Source of the DNA: TMED109 sp002684605
GTDB taxonomy: Bacteria > Pseudomonadota > Alphaproteobacteria > TMED109
NCBI GenBank assembly: GCA_913046335.1
Contig: CAJWSU010000002.1
Span: 124,001 to 188,000, forward strand
Direction of reading: 5' to 3'
DNA: 64,000 nucleotides
Position numbers and translations under genes: made by a program. How positions within the stretch are numbered: the first letter of the stretch is position 1; each line of letters begins with the position of its first letter. Under the pieces are notes generated by a model. It was given only the letters and a program-made list of their open reading frames with translations. It searched no databases and was not told where the DNA came from. Positions 33,694-41,489 of this stretch are shown one piece after another.

Positions 33694-34299
33694 TTAATCC
33701 TTTTTTATAGTTTCAATGAATGAATCTTTCTGCTTAAAAGCTTCATATATTTTAACTAAATTTGGTTTATTTTTTTTCCATTCTTCATTAGGGAATACAT
33801 TATCTAAAACTAGACAGCATAAGCCAATTGTAACATGAAGCTTATTATAAGATTCTATAAAAATATGTGATTCTTTTTCTAAGAAACTAAGAGATCTTAG
33901 AGCTCTTCCTTGCTCATGTTTTATTCCATCTGGATAGTGAAATTCTTCTGGTTTATAGATTTTTTCTCTAGCTCTAGAAACAATAGATTCAAAAGTTTGT
34001 GATGCAATTGAATCTAATGCATATATTTGCCAATAGTCTTCTGAATTTTGTGGAATAAATTCTTTATTATTACTTTGTTTTTCCAAATAATTACATATCG
34101 TCATTGATTCTACTATGTTAAAACCTTCATCTGTTTCTAAAGTAGGTACCATTCCATTTGGGTTGTTTTTCATAATTAAAGCATCCTCAGATCTTGTAGT
34201 AGTAATTACTTCATCAATTTTATCGATTAGATTAAGCTCTCTAGCAATTATTCTACATTTTCTCGCTATAGGAGATGTCACAGTATAATATAGTTTCAT
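33694..34299 (-). CDS. glutathione S-transferase family protein
   Basis: A 201-residue GST. MKLYYTVTSPIARKCRIIA opens the thioredoxin fold with the Ser9 region as the likely glutathione-activating site. NPNGMVPTLETDEGFNIVESMTICNYLE contains the cis-proline and the ES glutathione-binding pair. The helical C-terminal half is compact, as in bacterial beta/xi-like GSTs. It abuts the thioesterase gene (shared base at 34299), so the two are coupled. It could isomerise or deglutathionylate a catabolic intermediate. Confidence 0.85.
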   Translation of the reverse strand: MKLYYTVTSPIARKCRIIARELNLIDKIDEVITTTRSEDALIMKNNPNGMVPTLETDEGFNIVESMTICNYLEKQSNNKEFIPQNSEDYWQIYALDSIASQTFESIVSRAREKIYKPEEFHYPDGIKHEQGRALRSLSFLEKESHIFIESYNKLHVTIGLCCLVLDNVFPNEEWKKNKPNLVKIYEAFKQKDSFIETIKKD

Positions 34300-34745
34300 T
34301 ATTTAAGTATCCCTTTCTCTCTATTAATTTTTTGCCAAATTCCTTCAGCTGTAAAAACTAATTTTTTTTCTAAGGTCAATTCTACTCTTATAAAAATTGC
34401 CTTCCTTCCTACTTTTAAAGCTTTTCCAGTTCCTTCTATCCAAGCTCCAACTGGAGCAGGCCTCATAAAATTAGCATTAAAATTTGCAGTTACACTGGGC
34501 CCTTCTCCTGCTTTAGCTGCGATATATCCTCCTATACTATCAACAAAAGCCATAAGAAGGCCTCCATGAGATACCCCATTATAGTTTGAATGATGGTCTA
34601 ATATTCTTATTCCCATAGTAACATCTGGATAATTTCCTTTTATAAAGTAAGGGCCAATTCTATCGGTAAACATCCCATCTCTGGAATCATAAAGCTTAAA
34701 ACCTTCTGGTGCATTTGCTGCCTCTATATGTTCTTCTTTGTACAT
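34299..34745 (-). CDS. PaaI-type hotdog-fold thioesterase
   Basis: A 148-residue hotdog-fold protein expected to hydrolyse acyl-CoA thioesters. NGVSHGGLLMAFVDSIGGYIA near 56-76 contains the HGG turn and the long hotdog helix, and VTANFNANFMRPAPVGAWIEG is the following beta segment. The size is normal for the PaaI subfamily. It stands between an SDR and a GST gene, coupled to the latter, so it would remove CoA from a pathway intermediate or dead-end product. Confidence 0.87.
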   Translation of the reverse strand: MYKEEHIEAANAPEGFKLYDSRDGMFTDRIGPYFIKGNYPDVTMGIRILDHHSNYNGVSHGGLLMAFVDSIGGYIAAKAGEGPSVTANFNANFMRPAPVGAWIEGTGKALKVGRKAIFIRVELTLEKKLVFTAEGIWQKINREKGILK

Positions 34746-34762
34746 GTAAAATATTTCCTTTA

Positions 34763-35527
34763 TTATTTTTCTTCTGGTTTAATTTCTCTATTATGAGTAG
34801 GTGTAATAATTATTTCATTTAATATTACTCGTTCAGGCATTTTTAAAATAAATACAATTATTTCTGCAATATCTTCCGTTTGTATTAATTTGGTTCTGTC
34901 TTCTTTAGAAACAGGTATAGGTCTATTATCTAAAATTGGAGTTTCTACTTCACCAGGACATATAACACAACCACGAATGCCATTTATTTTTTCTTGAAGA
35001 TTCATGGTGTTATTTAGTGAAATTACAGCATGTTTTGATGCTGCATAAGGAGCTCCTGCTAAACTAAACTCAGAAATAGCATTTGATAACCCAGCTATTG
35101 AAGCAGTAGTTATTATTAAACCATTTTTTTTTGGTCTCATAACTTCCAAGGCTGCAAATGTACAATTATATACACCTTTAATATTAATATCTAATACTTC
35201 ATCCCAATCATCTAATTTTGCATTATTCCAATGCCTATCTTTAATATTCATTCCATGGTTATTAAACAATAAATCAATTTTACCATGTTTTTTAATAATA
35301 TTATTAGCTATATTCTGCATGCCTTTTCTGTCTTTAGCATCTCCCTGAGCAACTTCAGCAGATCCTCCTAATTTAATTATTGAACTTGCAACTAATTCAA
35401 GAGGTTCTTTTCTTCTGCCTGTTAGAATTACTTTAACTCCTTCTTTAGCTAAAGATAAAGCAGCACCTTCTCCTATCCCAGATCCAGCGCCTGTTATCCA
35501 AGCAACCATTCCTCTTAAATCTCTCAT
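34763..35527 (-). CDS. short-chain dehydrogenase/reductase (SDR)
   Basis: A 254-residue classical SDR. TGAGSGIGEG at 12-21, NNHGMN near 89-94 (H replacing the usual A of NNAG), TTASIAG near 142 and the active-site YAASK are all in place. CPGEVETPI follows. NADP(H) use is likely because an arginine-bearing TGRRKEPL segment follows beta 2. It is the second gene in the racemase-SDR-thioesterase-GST run, 15 nt after the enolase-superfamily gene. Confidence 0.89.
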   Translation of the reverse strand: MRDLRGMVAWITGAGSGIGEGAALSLAKEGVKVILTGRRKEPLELVASSIIKLGGSAEVAQGDAKDRKGMQNIANNIIKKHGKIDLLFNNHGMNIKDRHWNNAKLDDWDEVLDINIKGVYNCTFAALEVMRPKKNGLIITTASIAGLSNAISEFSLAGAPYAASKHAVISLNNTMNLQEKINGIRGCVICPGEVETPILDNRPIPVSKEDRTKLIQTEDIAEIIVFILKMPERVILNEIIITPTHNREIKPEEK

Positions 35528-35542
35528 TATTATTTCCTATTA

Positions 35543-36631
35543 TTAATTTGTTTTATATTGTTTCAATTTATCAAAATCAAATTCAAACCCTATACCAGGA
35601 AGATCTGAAGCTAATCCAAAGCCATTTTCTATTTTGAGAGGATGTGAAATATAATCCTCTATACCAAAGGCATGAACTTCCATATAAGCGGCATTAGGAC
35701 ATGCTGAAAGTAATTGTATATGAACATCATGAGCTCCATGCGACATAACAGGAAGATTATTAGCTTCAGCGAGTCTAGCTATTTTCATAAAAGGTGTAAA
35801 GCCACCACAAGTAGTATAGTCTGGTTCAGGAAAATCAACCCCATTAAAATGGAAAAGTAATTGAAACTCCTGAAGGGTATGAAGGTTTTCTCCAGCTGCA
35901 ATTGGAGTTTTACCATTATTTTTTAAGTATGCATAACCTTTATAATCATCGGGAGTGATAGGCTCTTCTAGCCACGTAAGGTTAAAATTACTTAGTTCAT
36001 TTGAGGCTTTTAAGGCTTGATCAACTCTCCAAGCTTCATTAGCATCAGCCATAAGTTCTATATCATCTCCAATATGTTTTCTTACTGCTTCGACTCTTTG
36101 TAAGTCCTCTCTAAGGGATTCTCTACCTAAACGCATTTTTATAGCTTTGTAACCGTCTTTAATATTTTTAGTTGCATTATCTAATATCTTATTAACTGGA
36201 AAGTTTAAATCTATATTTCCAGCATAGACTTTAACCTTAGGAGAATATCCACCTAATAGACGCCATAAGGGTTGTTTTAATCTTGTTGCTTGTAAATCCC
36301 AAAGAGCAGCATCCACAGCTGCTATAGCAAAACTTACAGGACCACCTCTACCTGCATAATGGCTCTGTTTCCACATTTTTTTCCACAGATATTCAATTCT
36401 AGAGGAATCCGCTTTTATCAAAATTGGTTTATAAGTATCTTCTATAATTCTTGCTATTGCTAGCTCTTGATTGCTATGCAATGTAGTATAACCCTGTCCA
36501 ATATTTCCATTCTCATCTATAATTTTTACTATAACCAATCCAAAACCTGTCATTATACCTGCAGCATATGCTTCTACAGGCTCTTTAAGGGGAACAGTGT
36601 ATGATAAAATCTCTATATTTTTAATATTCAT
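35543..36631 (-). CDS. mandelate racemase/muconate lactonizing enzyme family protein (enolase superfamily)
   Basis: A 362-residue enolase-superfamily enzyme of the MR subgroup. The metal ligands are Asp196 (MADANEA), Glu222 (LEEPI) and Glu248 (AAGENLH). His298 (MSHGAHD) with Asp271 (FPEPD) forms the His-Asp base. The usual KxK base motif reads K165-M-R167, so the second lysine is Arg. This favours an acid-sugar or hydroxyacid dehydratase over a true racemase. It is the first gene of the minus-strand run and is divergent from nuoA. Confidence 0.85.
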   Translation of the reverse strand: MNIKNIEILSYTVPLKEPVEAYAAGIMTGFGLVIVKIIDENGNIGQGYTTLHSNQELAIARIIEDTYKPILIKADSSRIEYLWKKMWKQSHYAGRGGPVSFAIAAVDAALWDLQATRLKQPLWRLLGGYSPKVKVYAGNIDLNFPVNKILDNATKNIKDGYKAIKMRLGRESLREDLQRVEAVRKHIGDDIELMADANEAWRVDQALKASNELSNFNLTWLEEPITPDDYKGYAYLKNNGKTPIAAGENLHTLQEFQLLFHFNGVDFPEPDYTTCGGFTPFMKIARLAEANNLPVMSHGAHDVHIQLLSACPNAAYMEVHAFGIEDYISHPLKIENGFGLASDLPGIGFEFDFDKLKQYKTN

Positions 36632-36902
36632 TTTTTAACCTAACTGTTAATTATAAATCTTTGTTTTTAAACAAAATAAATTTAATAATATTTATTAAAT
36701 CTATTAAGCTGATAAGAGAGTATACATTATATGATTTATTTTTAAAATAGTATTTGTAAATTGCATTTACTATTAAATATTATAGAGAATTTATTTTTTT
36801 TAAAATTGATTGTCTTTATCTGTAATTAGTTATACATAGGGGCTAATTATTATGAGATTTTTTTTTATAGTAAATTACACATAATTTGTGTTGAGGTATT
36901 AA
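36632..36902. other. 271-nt intergenic region between the racemase-like gene and nuoA
   Basis: Very AT-rich DNA that must hold divergent promoters. A possible sigma-70 site for nuo is TTGATT (36806-36811) with TTATAC (36830-36835) at 18-bp spacing. An ACACA/TGTGT short hairpin (36877-36891) lies just before the nuoA ribosome binding site GAGG. No RNA gene is seen. Confidence 0.4.
36806..36836 (+). promoter_or_regulatory. possible sigma-70 promoter of the nuo operon
   Basis: TTGATT and TTATAC are separated by 18 bp, about 67 nt ahead of the nuoA start. AT-rich DNA gives such matches easily, so this is only the best candidate in the region. Confidence 0.3.
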
Positions 36903-37268
36903 ATGACACCACTCTATATAGAGTATCTGCCTATAGCTATATTTATTGCATTTGCTGGTGGGCTATCTGTATTATTTGCCATTTCATCTTGGATGATTGG
37001 AAAGCAACTTCCTGACTCAGAAAAATTGTCTCCTTATGAATGTGGCTTTGAGCCATTTGAGGATGCTAGAATTCAGTTTGACGTTAGGTTTTATTTAGTT
37101 GCAATATTATTTATTATATTTGACCTTGAGGTTGCATTTCTTTTTCCTTGGGCTGTTGCATTATCAGATATAGGTATTTTTGGTTTTATCTCTATGATGA
37201 TATTTTTGTTTATCTTGACTATTGGCTTTATTTATGAGTGGAAAAAAGGAGCTCTAGAATGGGATTAA
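36903..37268 (+). CDS. nuoA: NADH-quinone oxidoreductase subunit A
   Basis: A 121-residue membrane subunit of complex I with three hydrophobic helices (about 8-30, 62-85 and 90-112). The conserved cytoplasmic loop LSPYECGFEPFEDARIQFDVRFYLVAILF carries the Cys and acidic residues that lie beside the quinone chamber. It is the first gene of the 14-gene operon. The ribosome binding site GAGG is 7 nt before the ATG. Confidence 0.96.
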   Translation: MTPLYIEYLPIAIFIAFAGGLSVLFAISSWMIGKQLPDSEKLSPYECGFEPFEDARIQFDVRFYLVAILFIIFDLEVAFLFPWAVALSDIGIFGFISMMIFLFILTIGFIYEWKKGALEWD

Positions 37269-37789
37269 AGCAAAACGCAAGCAGTTTAATTCAAGGAAAA
37301 GAAGCTTTTGAAGCGGCGGCTTCGGATGTTAGAAACAAAGGTTTTGTTGTAGCAAGAATAGATAAATTGTTTACATGGGCAAGAACTGGTTCTTTATGGC
37401 CAATGTCATTTGGACTAGCATGCTGTGCAGTTGAAATGATGCATGCTGGAGCAAGTAGATATGATTTAGATAGATTTGGATTAGTATTTAGACCAAGCCC
37501 AAGGCAATCAGATGTCATGATTGTAGCAGGTACTTTAACTAATAAAATGGCCCCAGCACTCAGAAAAGTATATGACCAGATGCCTGAACCAAGATGGGTT
37601 ATATCAATGGGAAGCTGCGCTAATGGTGGAGGATATTATCACTACTCTTATTCTGTAGTAAGAGGATGCGATAGAATTGTTCCTGTTGATGTATATGTTC
37701 CTGGATGCCCTCCAACAGCGGAAGCACTTTTATACGGAATTATTCAATTACAAAAAAAAATTACGCGTCAAAATTCTTTAGGAGTATAA
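37259..37789 (+). CDS. nuoB: NADH-quinone oxidoreductase subunit B
   Basis: A 176-residue subunit that carries cluster N2, the last iron-sulfur centre before quinone. The four ligands are Cys55 and Cys56 (GLACCAVEMM), Cys120 (GSCANGGGYY) and Cys150 (VPGCPPTAE). I chose ATG 37259, which overlaps nuoA by 10 nt and gives the usual MGLKQ-type start. The in-frame ATG at 37238 would extend the overlap to 31 nt and add non-homologous residues. Confidence 0.95.
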   Translation: MGLKQNASSLIQGKEAFEAAASDVRNKGFVVARIDKLFTWARTGSLWPMSFGLACCAVEMMHAGASRYDLDRFGLVFRPSPRQSDVMIVAGTLTNKMAPALRKVYDQMPEPRWVISMGSCANGGGYYHYSYSVVRGCDRIVPVDVYVPGCPPTAEALLYGIIQLQKKITRQNSLGV

Positions 37790-37795
37790 ATTAAA

Positions 37796-38425
37796 TTGAA
37801 TAAGGCATATCAAGACAGTTATAATAAAAGGCATGTTGATATTCAAAAAATCTTAATCGAAAGATTTGCTGGAGGAGGTTTAGAGACCTATATTAAATTT
37901 GGTGAGTTGACCATAACTATAGATAAATCTAACCTTATAAAGGTAATAAGTTTTCTAAAAGAAGATAAAGATTTTCAATTTAAACAGTTAATAGATATTT
38001 GCGGAGTAGATTATCCAAATAGATTGGAAAGGTTTGAAATTGTTTATCACTTGTTAAGTTTAAATTTAAATCAAAGAATAAGAGTAAAATTATCTGTTAA
38101 AGATGGAGATATGGTTCCTTCCATTGTTACAATATTTGAGGCTGCTAATTGGCACGAGCGAGAAGTGTGGGATTTATATGGTGTAATATTTTCAGATCAT
38201 CCAGATTTACGTCGTATTTTAACTGATTATGGTTTTGAAGGACATCCTTTAAGAAAGGACTTTCCTTTATCTGGGTTTACTCAGGTTAAATATGATGATT
38301 CAGAGAAAAGAGTAATAAATGAGAAAGTAAATTTAGTTCAAGACTTTAGGAGCTTTGATTTTGAAAGTCCATGGGAAGGGCCAGAGTATAATGACGTAGG
38401 TAAAAGTTTGGGTAAAAAAAAATGA
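37796..38425 (+). CDS. nuoC: NADH-quinone oxidoreductase subunit C
   Basis: A 209-residue peripheral-arm subunit (30 kDa type), not fused to nuoD. The signature ERFEIVYHLLSLNLNQRIRVK and EREVWDLYGVIFSDHPDLRRILTDYGFEGHPLRKDFPLSG are unmistakable. The start is TTG at 37796, 6 nt after nuoB; no nearer in-frame ATG fits the family N-terminus. The end overlaps nuoD by 4 nt. Confidence 0.94.
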   Translation: MNKAYQDSYNKRHVDIQKILIERFAGGGLETYIKFGELTITIDKSNLIKVISFLKEDKDFQFKQLIDICGVDYPNRLERFEIVYHLLSLNLNQRIRVKLSVKDGDMVPSIVTIFEAANWHEREVWDLYGVIFSDHPDLRRILTDYGFEGHPLRKDFPLSGFTQVKYDDSEKRVINEKVNLVQDFRSFDFESPWEGPEYNDVGKSLGKKK

Positions 38426-39600
38426 CAGATGTGCAATTAAAAAATATGACATTAAATTTTGGACCTCAGCATCCAGCAGCCCATGGAGTACTTCGTCTAG
38501 TTTTAGAAATGGATGGGGAAGTAGTTGAAAGAACCGACCCGCATATAGGTTTGCTGCATAGAGGTACTGAAAAATTAATTGAACACAAAACATATATGCA
38601 AGCTATACCATATTTTGATAGATTAGATTATGTATCTCCTATGTGTCAGGAGCATGCTTTTGTATTATCTGCAGAGAAATTATTAAATATTAAAGTTCCT
38701 AGAAGAGCGCTTTTTATAAGAGTACTATTTGATGAAATTACAAGAGTTCTTAACCATTCGCTTCAAATTGCTGCACAAGGTTTAGATTTAGGAGCTACAA
38801 CTCCTTTCTTATGGCTTTTTGAAGAACGAGAAAAATTAATGGGTTTTTATGAGCAAGTATCTGGTTCTAGACTTCATGCTGCTTACTATAGAGTTGGAGG
38901 AGTGCACCAAGACCTTCCAGAAAATCTAATAGCCGATATTGAAGAATGGTTATCAGGCTTTGGAAAAGTAGTAGAAGATATAGAAACTTTACTTTCGGAT
39001 AACCGAATATTTAAGCAAAGGACTGTGGATATAGGGGTTGTTTCACCTGAGGAAGCATTAAATTGGGGATTTACAGGTCCAATGCTAAGAGGTTCAGGAG
39101 TTGCATGGGATTTAAGAAAGTCTCAACCTTATGCGATATATGATGAAGTTGATTTTGATGTTCCTGTGGGTAAAAATGGAGATTGTTATGATCGCTATTT
39201 ATTAAGAGTTGAAGAAATGAAACAGAGCGTAAAGATAATTCGTCAGGTTTTAGATAACATGCCGCCAGGTAACGTTATAGTTGATGATTCTAGGTTTTAT
39301 CCTCCTAAAAGAGATGAGATGAAACATTCAATGGAGGCTCTAATCAATCATTTTAAACTATTTACAGAAGGAGTGAGAGTTCCTGCTGGAGAAGTATATA
39401 CTGCTGTAGAGGCTCCTAAGGGGGAGTTTGGTGTGTATTTAGTATCAGATGGGTCAAGTAAGCCATATAGATGTAAAATAAGAGCTCCTGGGTTCTCTCA
39501 TTTACAAGGTTTAGATTTCATGGCTAAAGGACATATGTTAGCTGATTTAGTAGCTTGTATAGCCACATTAGACGTTGTGTTTGGAGAGATTGACAGATGA
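38422..39600 (+). CDS. nuoD: NADH-quinone oxidoreductase subunit D
   Basis: A 392-residue subunit (49 kDa type) that forms the quinone-binding cavity with NuoB. NFGPQHPAAHGVLRLVLEMDGE near 11-32 has the conserved His pair at the quinone headgroup. RTDPHIGLLHRGTEKLIE and the C-terminal IATLDVVFGEIDR end the family signature. It overlaps nuoC and nuoE by 4 nt each, showing tight translational coupling. Confidence 0.97.
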   Translation: MTDVQLKNMTLNFGPQHPAAHGVLRLVLEMDGEVVERTDPHIGLLHRGTEKLIEHKTYMQAIPYFDRLDYVSPMCQEHAFVLSAEKLLNIKVPRRALFIRVLFDEITRVLNHSLQIAAQGLDLGATTPFLWLFEEREKLMGFYEQVSGSRLHAAYYRVGGVHQDLPENLIADIEEWLSGFGKVVEDIETLLSDNRIFKQRTVDIGVVSPEEALNWGFTGPMLRGSGVAWDLRKSQPYAIYDEVDFDVPVGKNGDCYDRYLLRVEEMKQSVKIIRQVLDNMPPGNVIVDDSRFYPPKRDEMKHSMEALINHFKLFTEGVRVPAGEVYTAVEAPKGEFGVYLVSDGSSKPYRCKIRAPGFSHLQGLDFMAKGHMLADLVACIATLDVVFGEIDR

Positions 39601-40193
39601 GTATAAGAAGACCCGCTCCAGAAAACTTGCAACCAGAAAATTTTGTTTTCACAAAAGATAATATTAACAGAATTAATAAGATTTTTCTTAAATATCCAGA
39701 AGGTAAAAAAGCTAGTGCATTGTTACCTTTGTTAGATTTAGCTCAAAGACAACATGATAATTGGCTTCCAAAGGCTGCTATGTCTGAAATTGCTAGAATG
39801 TTAAATTTGCCAATGATTAAAGTTATGGAAGTGGCTACTTTTTATACTATGTATAATTTGTATCCAGTAGGTAAGAATTTGCTACAAGTGTGTACTACGA
39901 CGCCTTGCTGGTTAAGAGGAAGTGATGACATAGTTTCGGTGTGTAAAAATAAATTAGGAATTAATTTTGGAGAAACTACAAAAGACAATAAATTTACTTT
40001 ATTAGAGGTGGAATGCCTCGGAGCTTGTTCAAATGCCCCAATGGTTCAGATAAATGATAATTTTTATGAAGATCTAGATAAAGAGTCTATTAAAAATATT
40101 ATAGAAGATTTAAAAAAAGATAAACAGCCTAAAATTGGACCACAGTCTAATAGAAAAGGCTCAGAGCCTAAAAGAATTAAGGTGGTAGCATAA
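39597..40193 (+). CDS. nuoE: NADH-quinone oxidoreductase subunit E
   Basis: A 198-residue subunit with the thioredoxin-like fold that holds [2Fe-2S] cluster N1a. The ligands are Cys99 and Cys104 (QVCTTTPCW) and Cys140 and Cys144 (VECLGACSNAP). The lysine/asparagine-rich C-terminal tail of about 30 residues after residue 168 is variable in the family. It overlaps nuoD by 4 nt and nuoF by 1 nt. Confidence 0.95.
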   Translation: MSIRRPAPENLQPENFVFTKDNINRINKIFLKYPEGKKASALLPLLDLAQRQHDNWLPKAAMSEIARMLNLPMIKVMEVATFYTMYNLYPVGKNLLQVCTTTPCWLRGSDDIVSVCKNKLGINFGETTKDNKFTLLEVECLGACSNAPMVQINDNFYEDLDKESIKNIIEDLKKDKQPKIGPQSNRKGSEPKRIKVVA

Positions 40194-41479
40194 TGATTTC
40201 ATCTGAAAATATTATATTTAGTGACCTTTATGGGTTTGATGGTAATAGCATAGCTAAAAGTGAAAAAAGAGGAGATTGGGATAATACTAAATCTTTATTA
40301 GATAAAGGAAGTGAATGGATTATCAATGAAGTAAAAGCATCGGAATTGAGGGGAAGAGGAGGTGCTGGTTTTCCAACAGGTTTAAAGTGGTCATTTATGC
40401 CTAAGGTTAAAGCAAAGCCTCATTATATAGTAATAAATGCAGATGAGAGTGAGCCAGGAACTTGTAAAGATAGAGAAATAATGAGAAATGAGCCACATAA
40501 GTTAATAGAAGGGACTCTTATAGCAGGTTTTGCAATGCAAGCTAATCATGGTTTCATTTATATAAGAGGTGAATTCGTAGAGGAAGCTAGAGTTTTGAAT
40601 GATGCCATAACCGAAGCATATAAAAAAGGTTATTTAGGAAAAAATGCATGTAATTCAGGATTTTCATTTGATATTACTCTTCATAGAGGTGCTGGAGCAT
40701 ACATCTGTGGAGAAGAAACTGCATTATTAGAAAGTCTAGAAGGTAAGAAGGGGCAGCCTAGATTAAAGCCTCCTTTTCCAGCAAATGCAGGGCTTTATGG
40801 TTGTCCTACTACAGTTTCTAATGTAGAAACTGTAGCTGTTGTTCCAACAATTTTAAGAAGAGGGTCAAGTTGGTTCTCTTCTTTAGGTAATAAAAATAAT
40901 ACCGGTACTAAACTTTTTTGTATTTCTGGTCATGTAAATCATCCTTGCGTTGTAGAAGAAGAGATGGGAATTTCTCTAAAAGAGCTTCTGGAAAAACATG
41001 CAGGAGGTGTAATTGGAGGGTGGGATAATTTGTTAGCTGTTATACCAGGTGGTTCTTCAACTCCATTAATACCTGCTAGTGTATGCAATACTGTTAATAT
41101 GGATTTTGATTCTTTAAAAAGCGAAGGTACAGGTTTAGGAACAGCCGGAGTGATCGTAATGGATAAATCGACTGATATAATAAAAGCTATTTGGAGATTA
41201 TCAAAATTTTATAAGCATGAATCGTGCGGACAATGCACTCCATGCAGAGAAGGAACGGGATGGGTAATGCGATCTATGGAAAGATTGATACATGGTAATG
41301 CTAATTTAAAAGATATTGATGCTTTACAAAATGTATGTGATCAAATGGAAGGCCATACAATTTGCGCTTTAGGAGATGCTGCAGCATGGCCAGTTCAAGG
41401 TCTAATTAAGCACTTTAGACCTGAAATAGAAAAAAGAATCAACAATTATAAAAATTTAAATTTTAGAGCGGCTGAGTAG
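40193..41479 (+). CDS. nuoF: NADH-quinone oxidoreductase subunit F
   Basis: A 428-residue subunit that binds NADH, FMN and cluster N3. The FMN/NADH motifs are RGRGGAGFPTGLKWSF near 54-69 and GAGAYICGEETALLESLEG near 166-184. The [4Fe-4S] ligands are in ESCGQCTPCREGTGW with the fourth cysteine in HTICALGDAAAWP. The length is standard. It is followed by nuoG after 10 nt. Confidence 0.97.
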   Translation: MISSENIIFSDLYGFDGNSIAKSEKRGDWDNTKSLLDKGSEWIINEVKASELRGRGGAGFPTGLKWSFMPKVKAKPHYIVINADESEPGTCKDREIMRNEPHKLIEGTLIAGFAMQANHGFIYIRGEFVEEARVLNDAITEAYKKGYLGKNACNSGFSFDITLHRGAGAYICGEETALLESLEGKKGQPRLKPPFPANAGLYGCPTTVSNVETVAVVPTILRRGSSWFSSLGNKNNTGTKLFCISGHVNHPCVVEEEMGISLKELLEKHAGGVIGGWDNLLAVIPGGSSTPLIPASVCNTVNMDFDSLKSEGTGLGTAGVIVMDKSTDIIKAIWRLSKFYKHESCGQCTPCREGTGWVMRSMERLIHGNANLKDIDALQNVCDQMEGHTICALGDAAAWPVQGLIKHFRPEIEKRINNYKNLNFRAAE

Positions 41480-41489
41480 GTATAATTAA

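Noticed and set aside
36632..36902. Search for tRNA, riboswitch or small gene before nuoA
   Set aside because: No cloverleaf, aptamer core or convincing open frame; only AT-rich promoter-like DNA and a weak hairpin.
37238..37258. Upstream start for nuoB at 37238
   Set aside because: It lies inside the nuoA coding end, and the added residues are a shifted reading of it.
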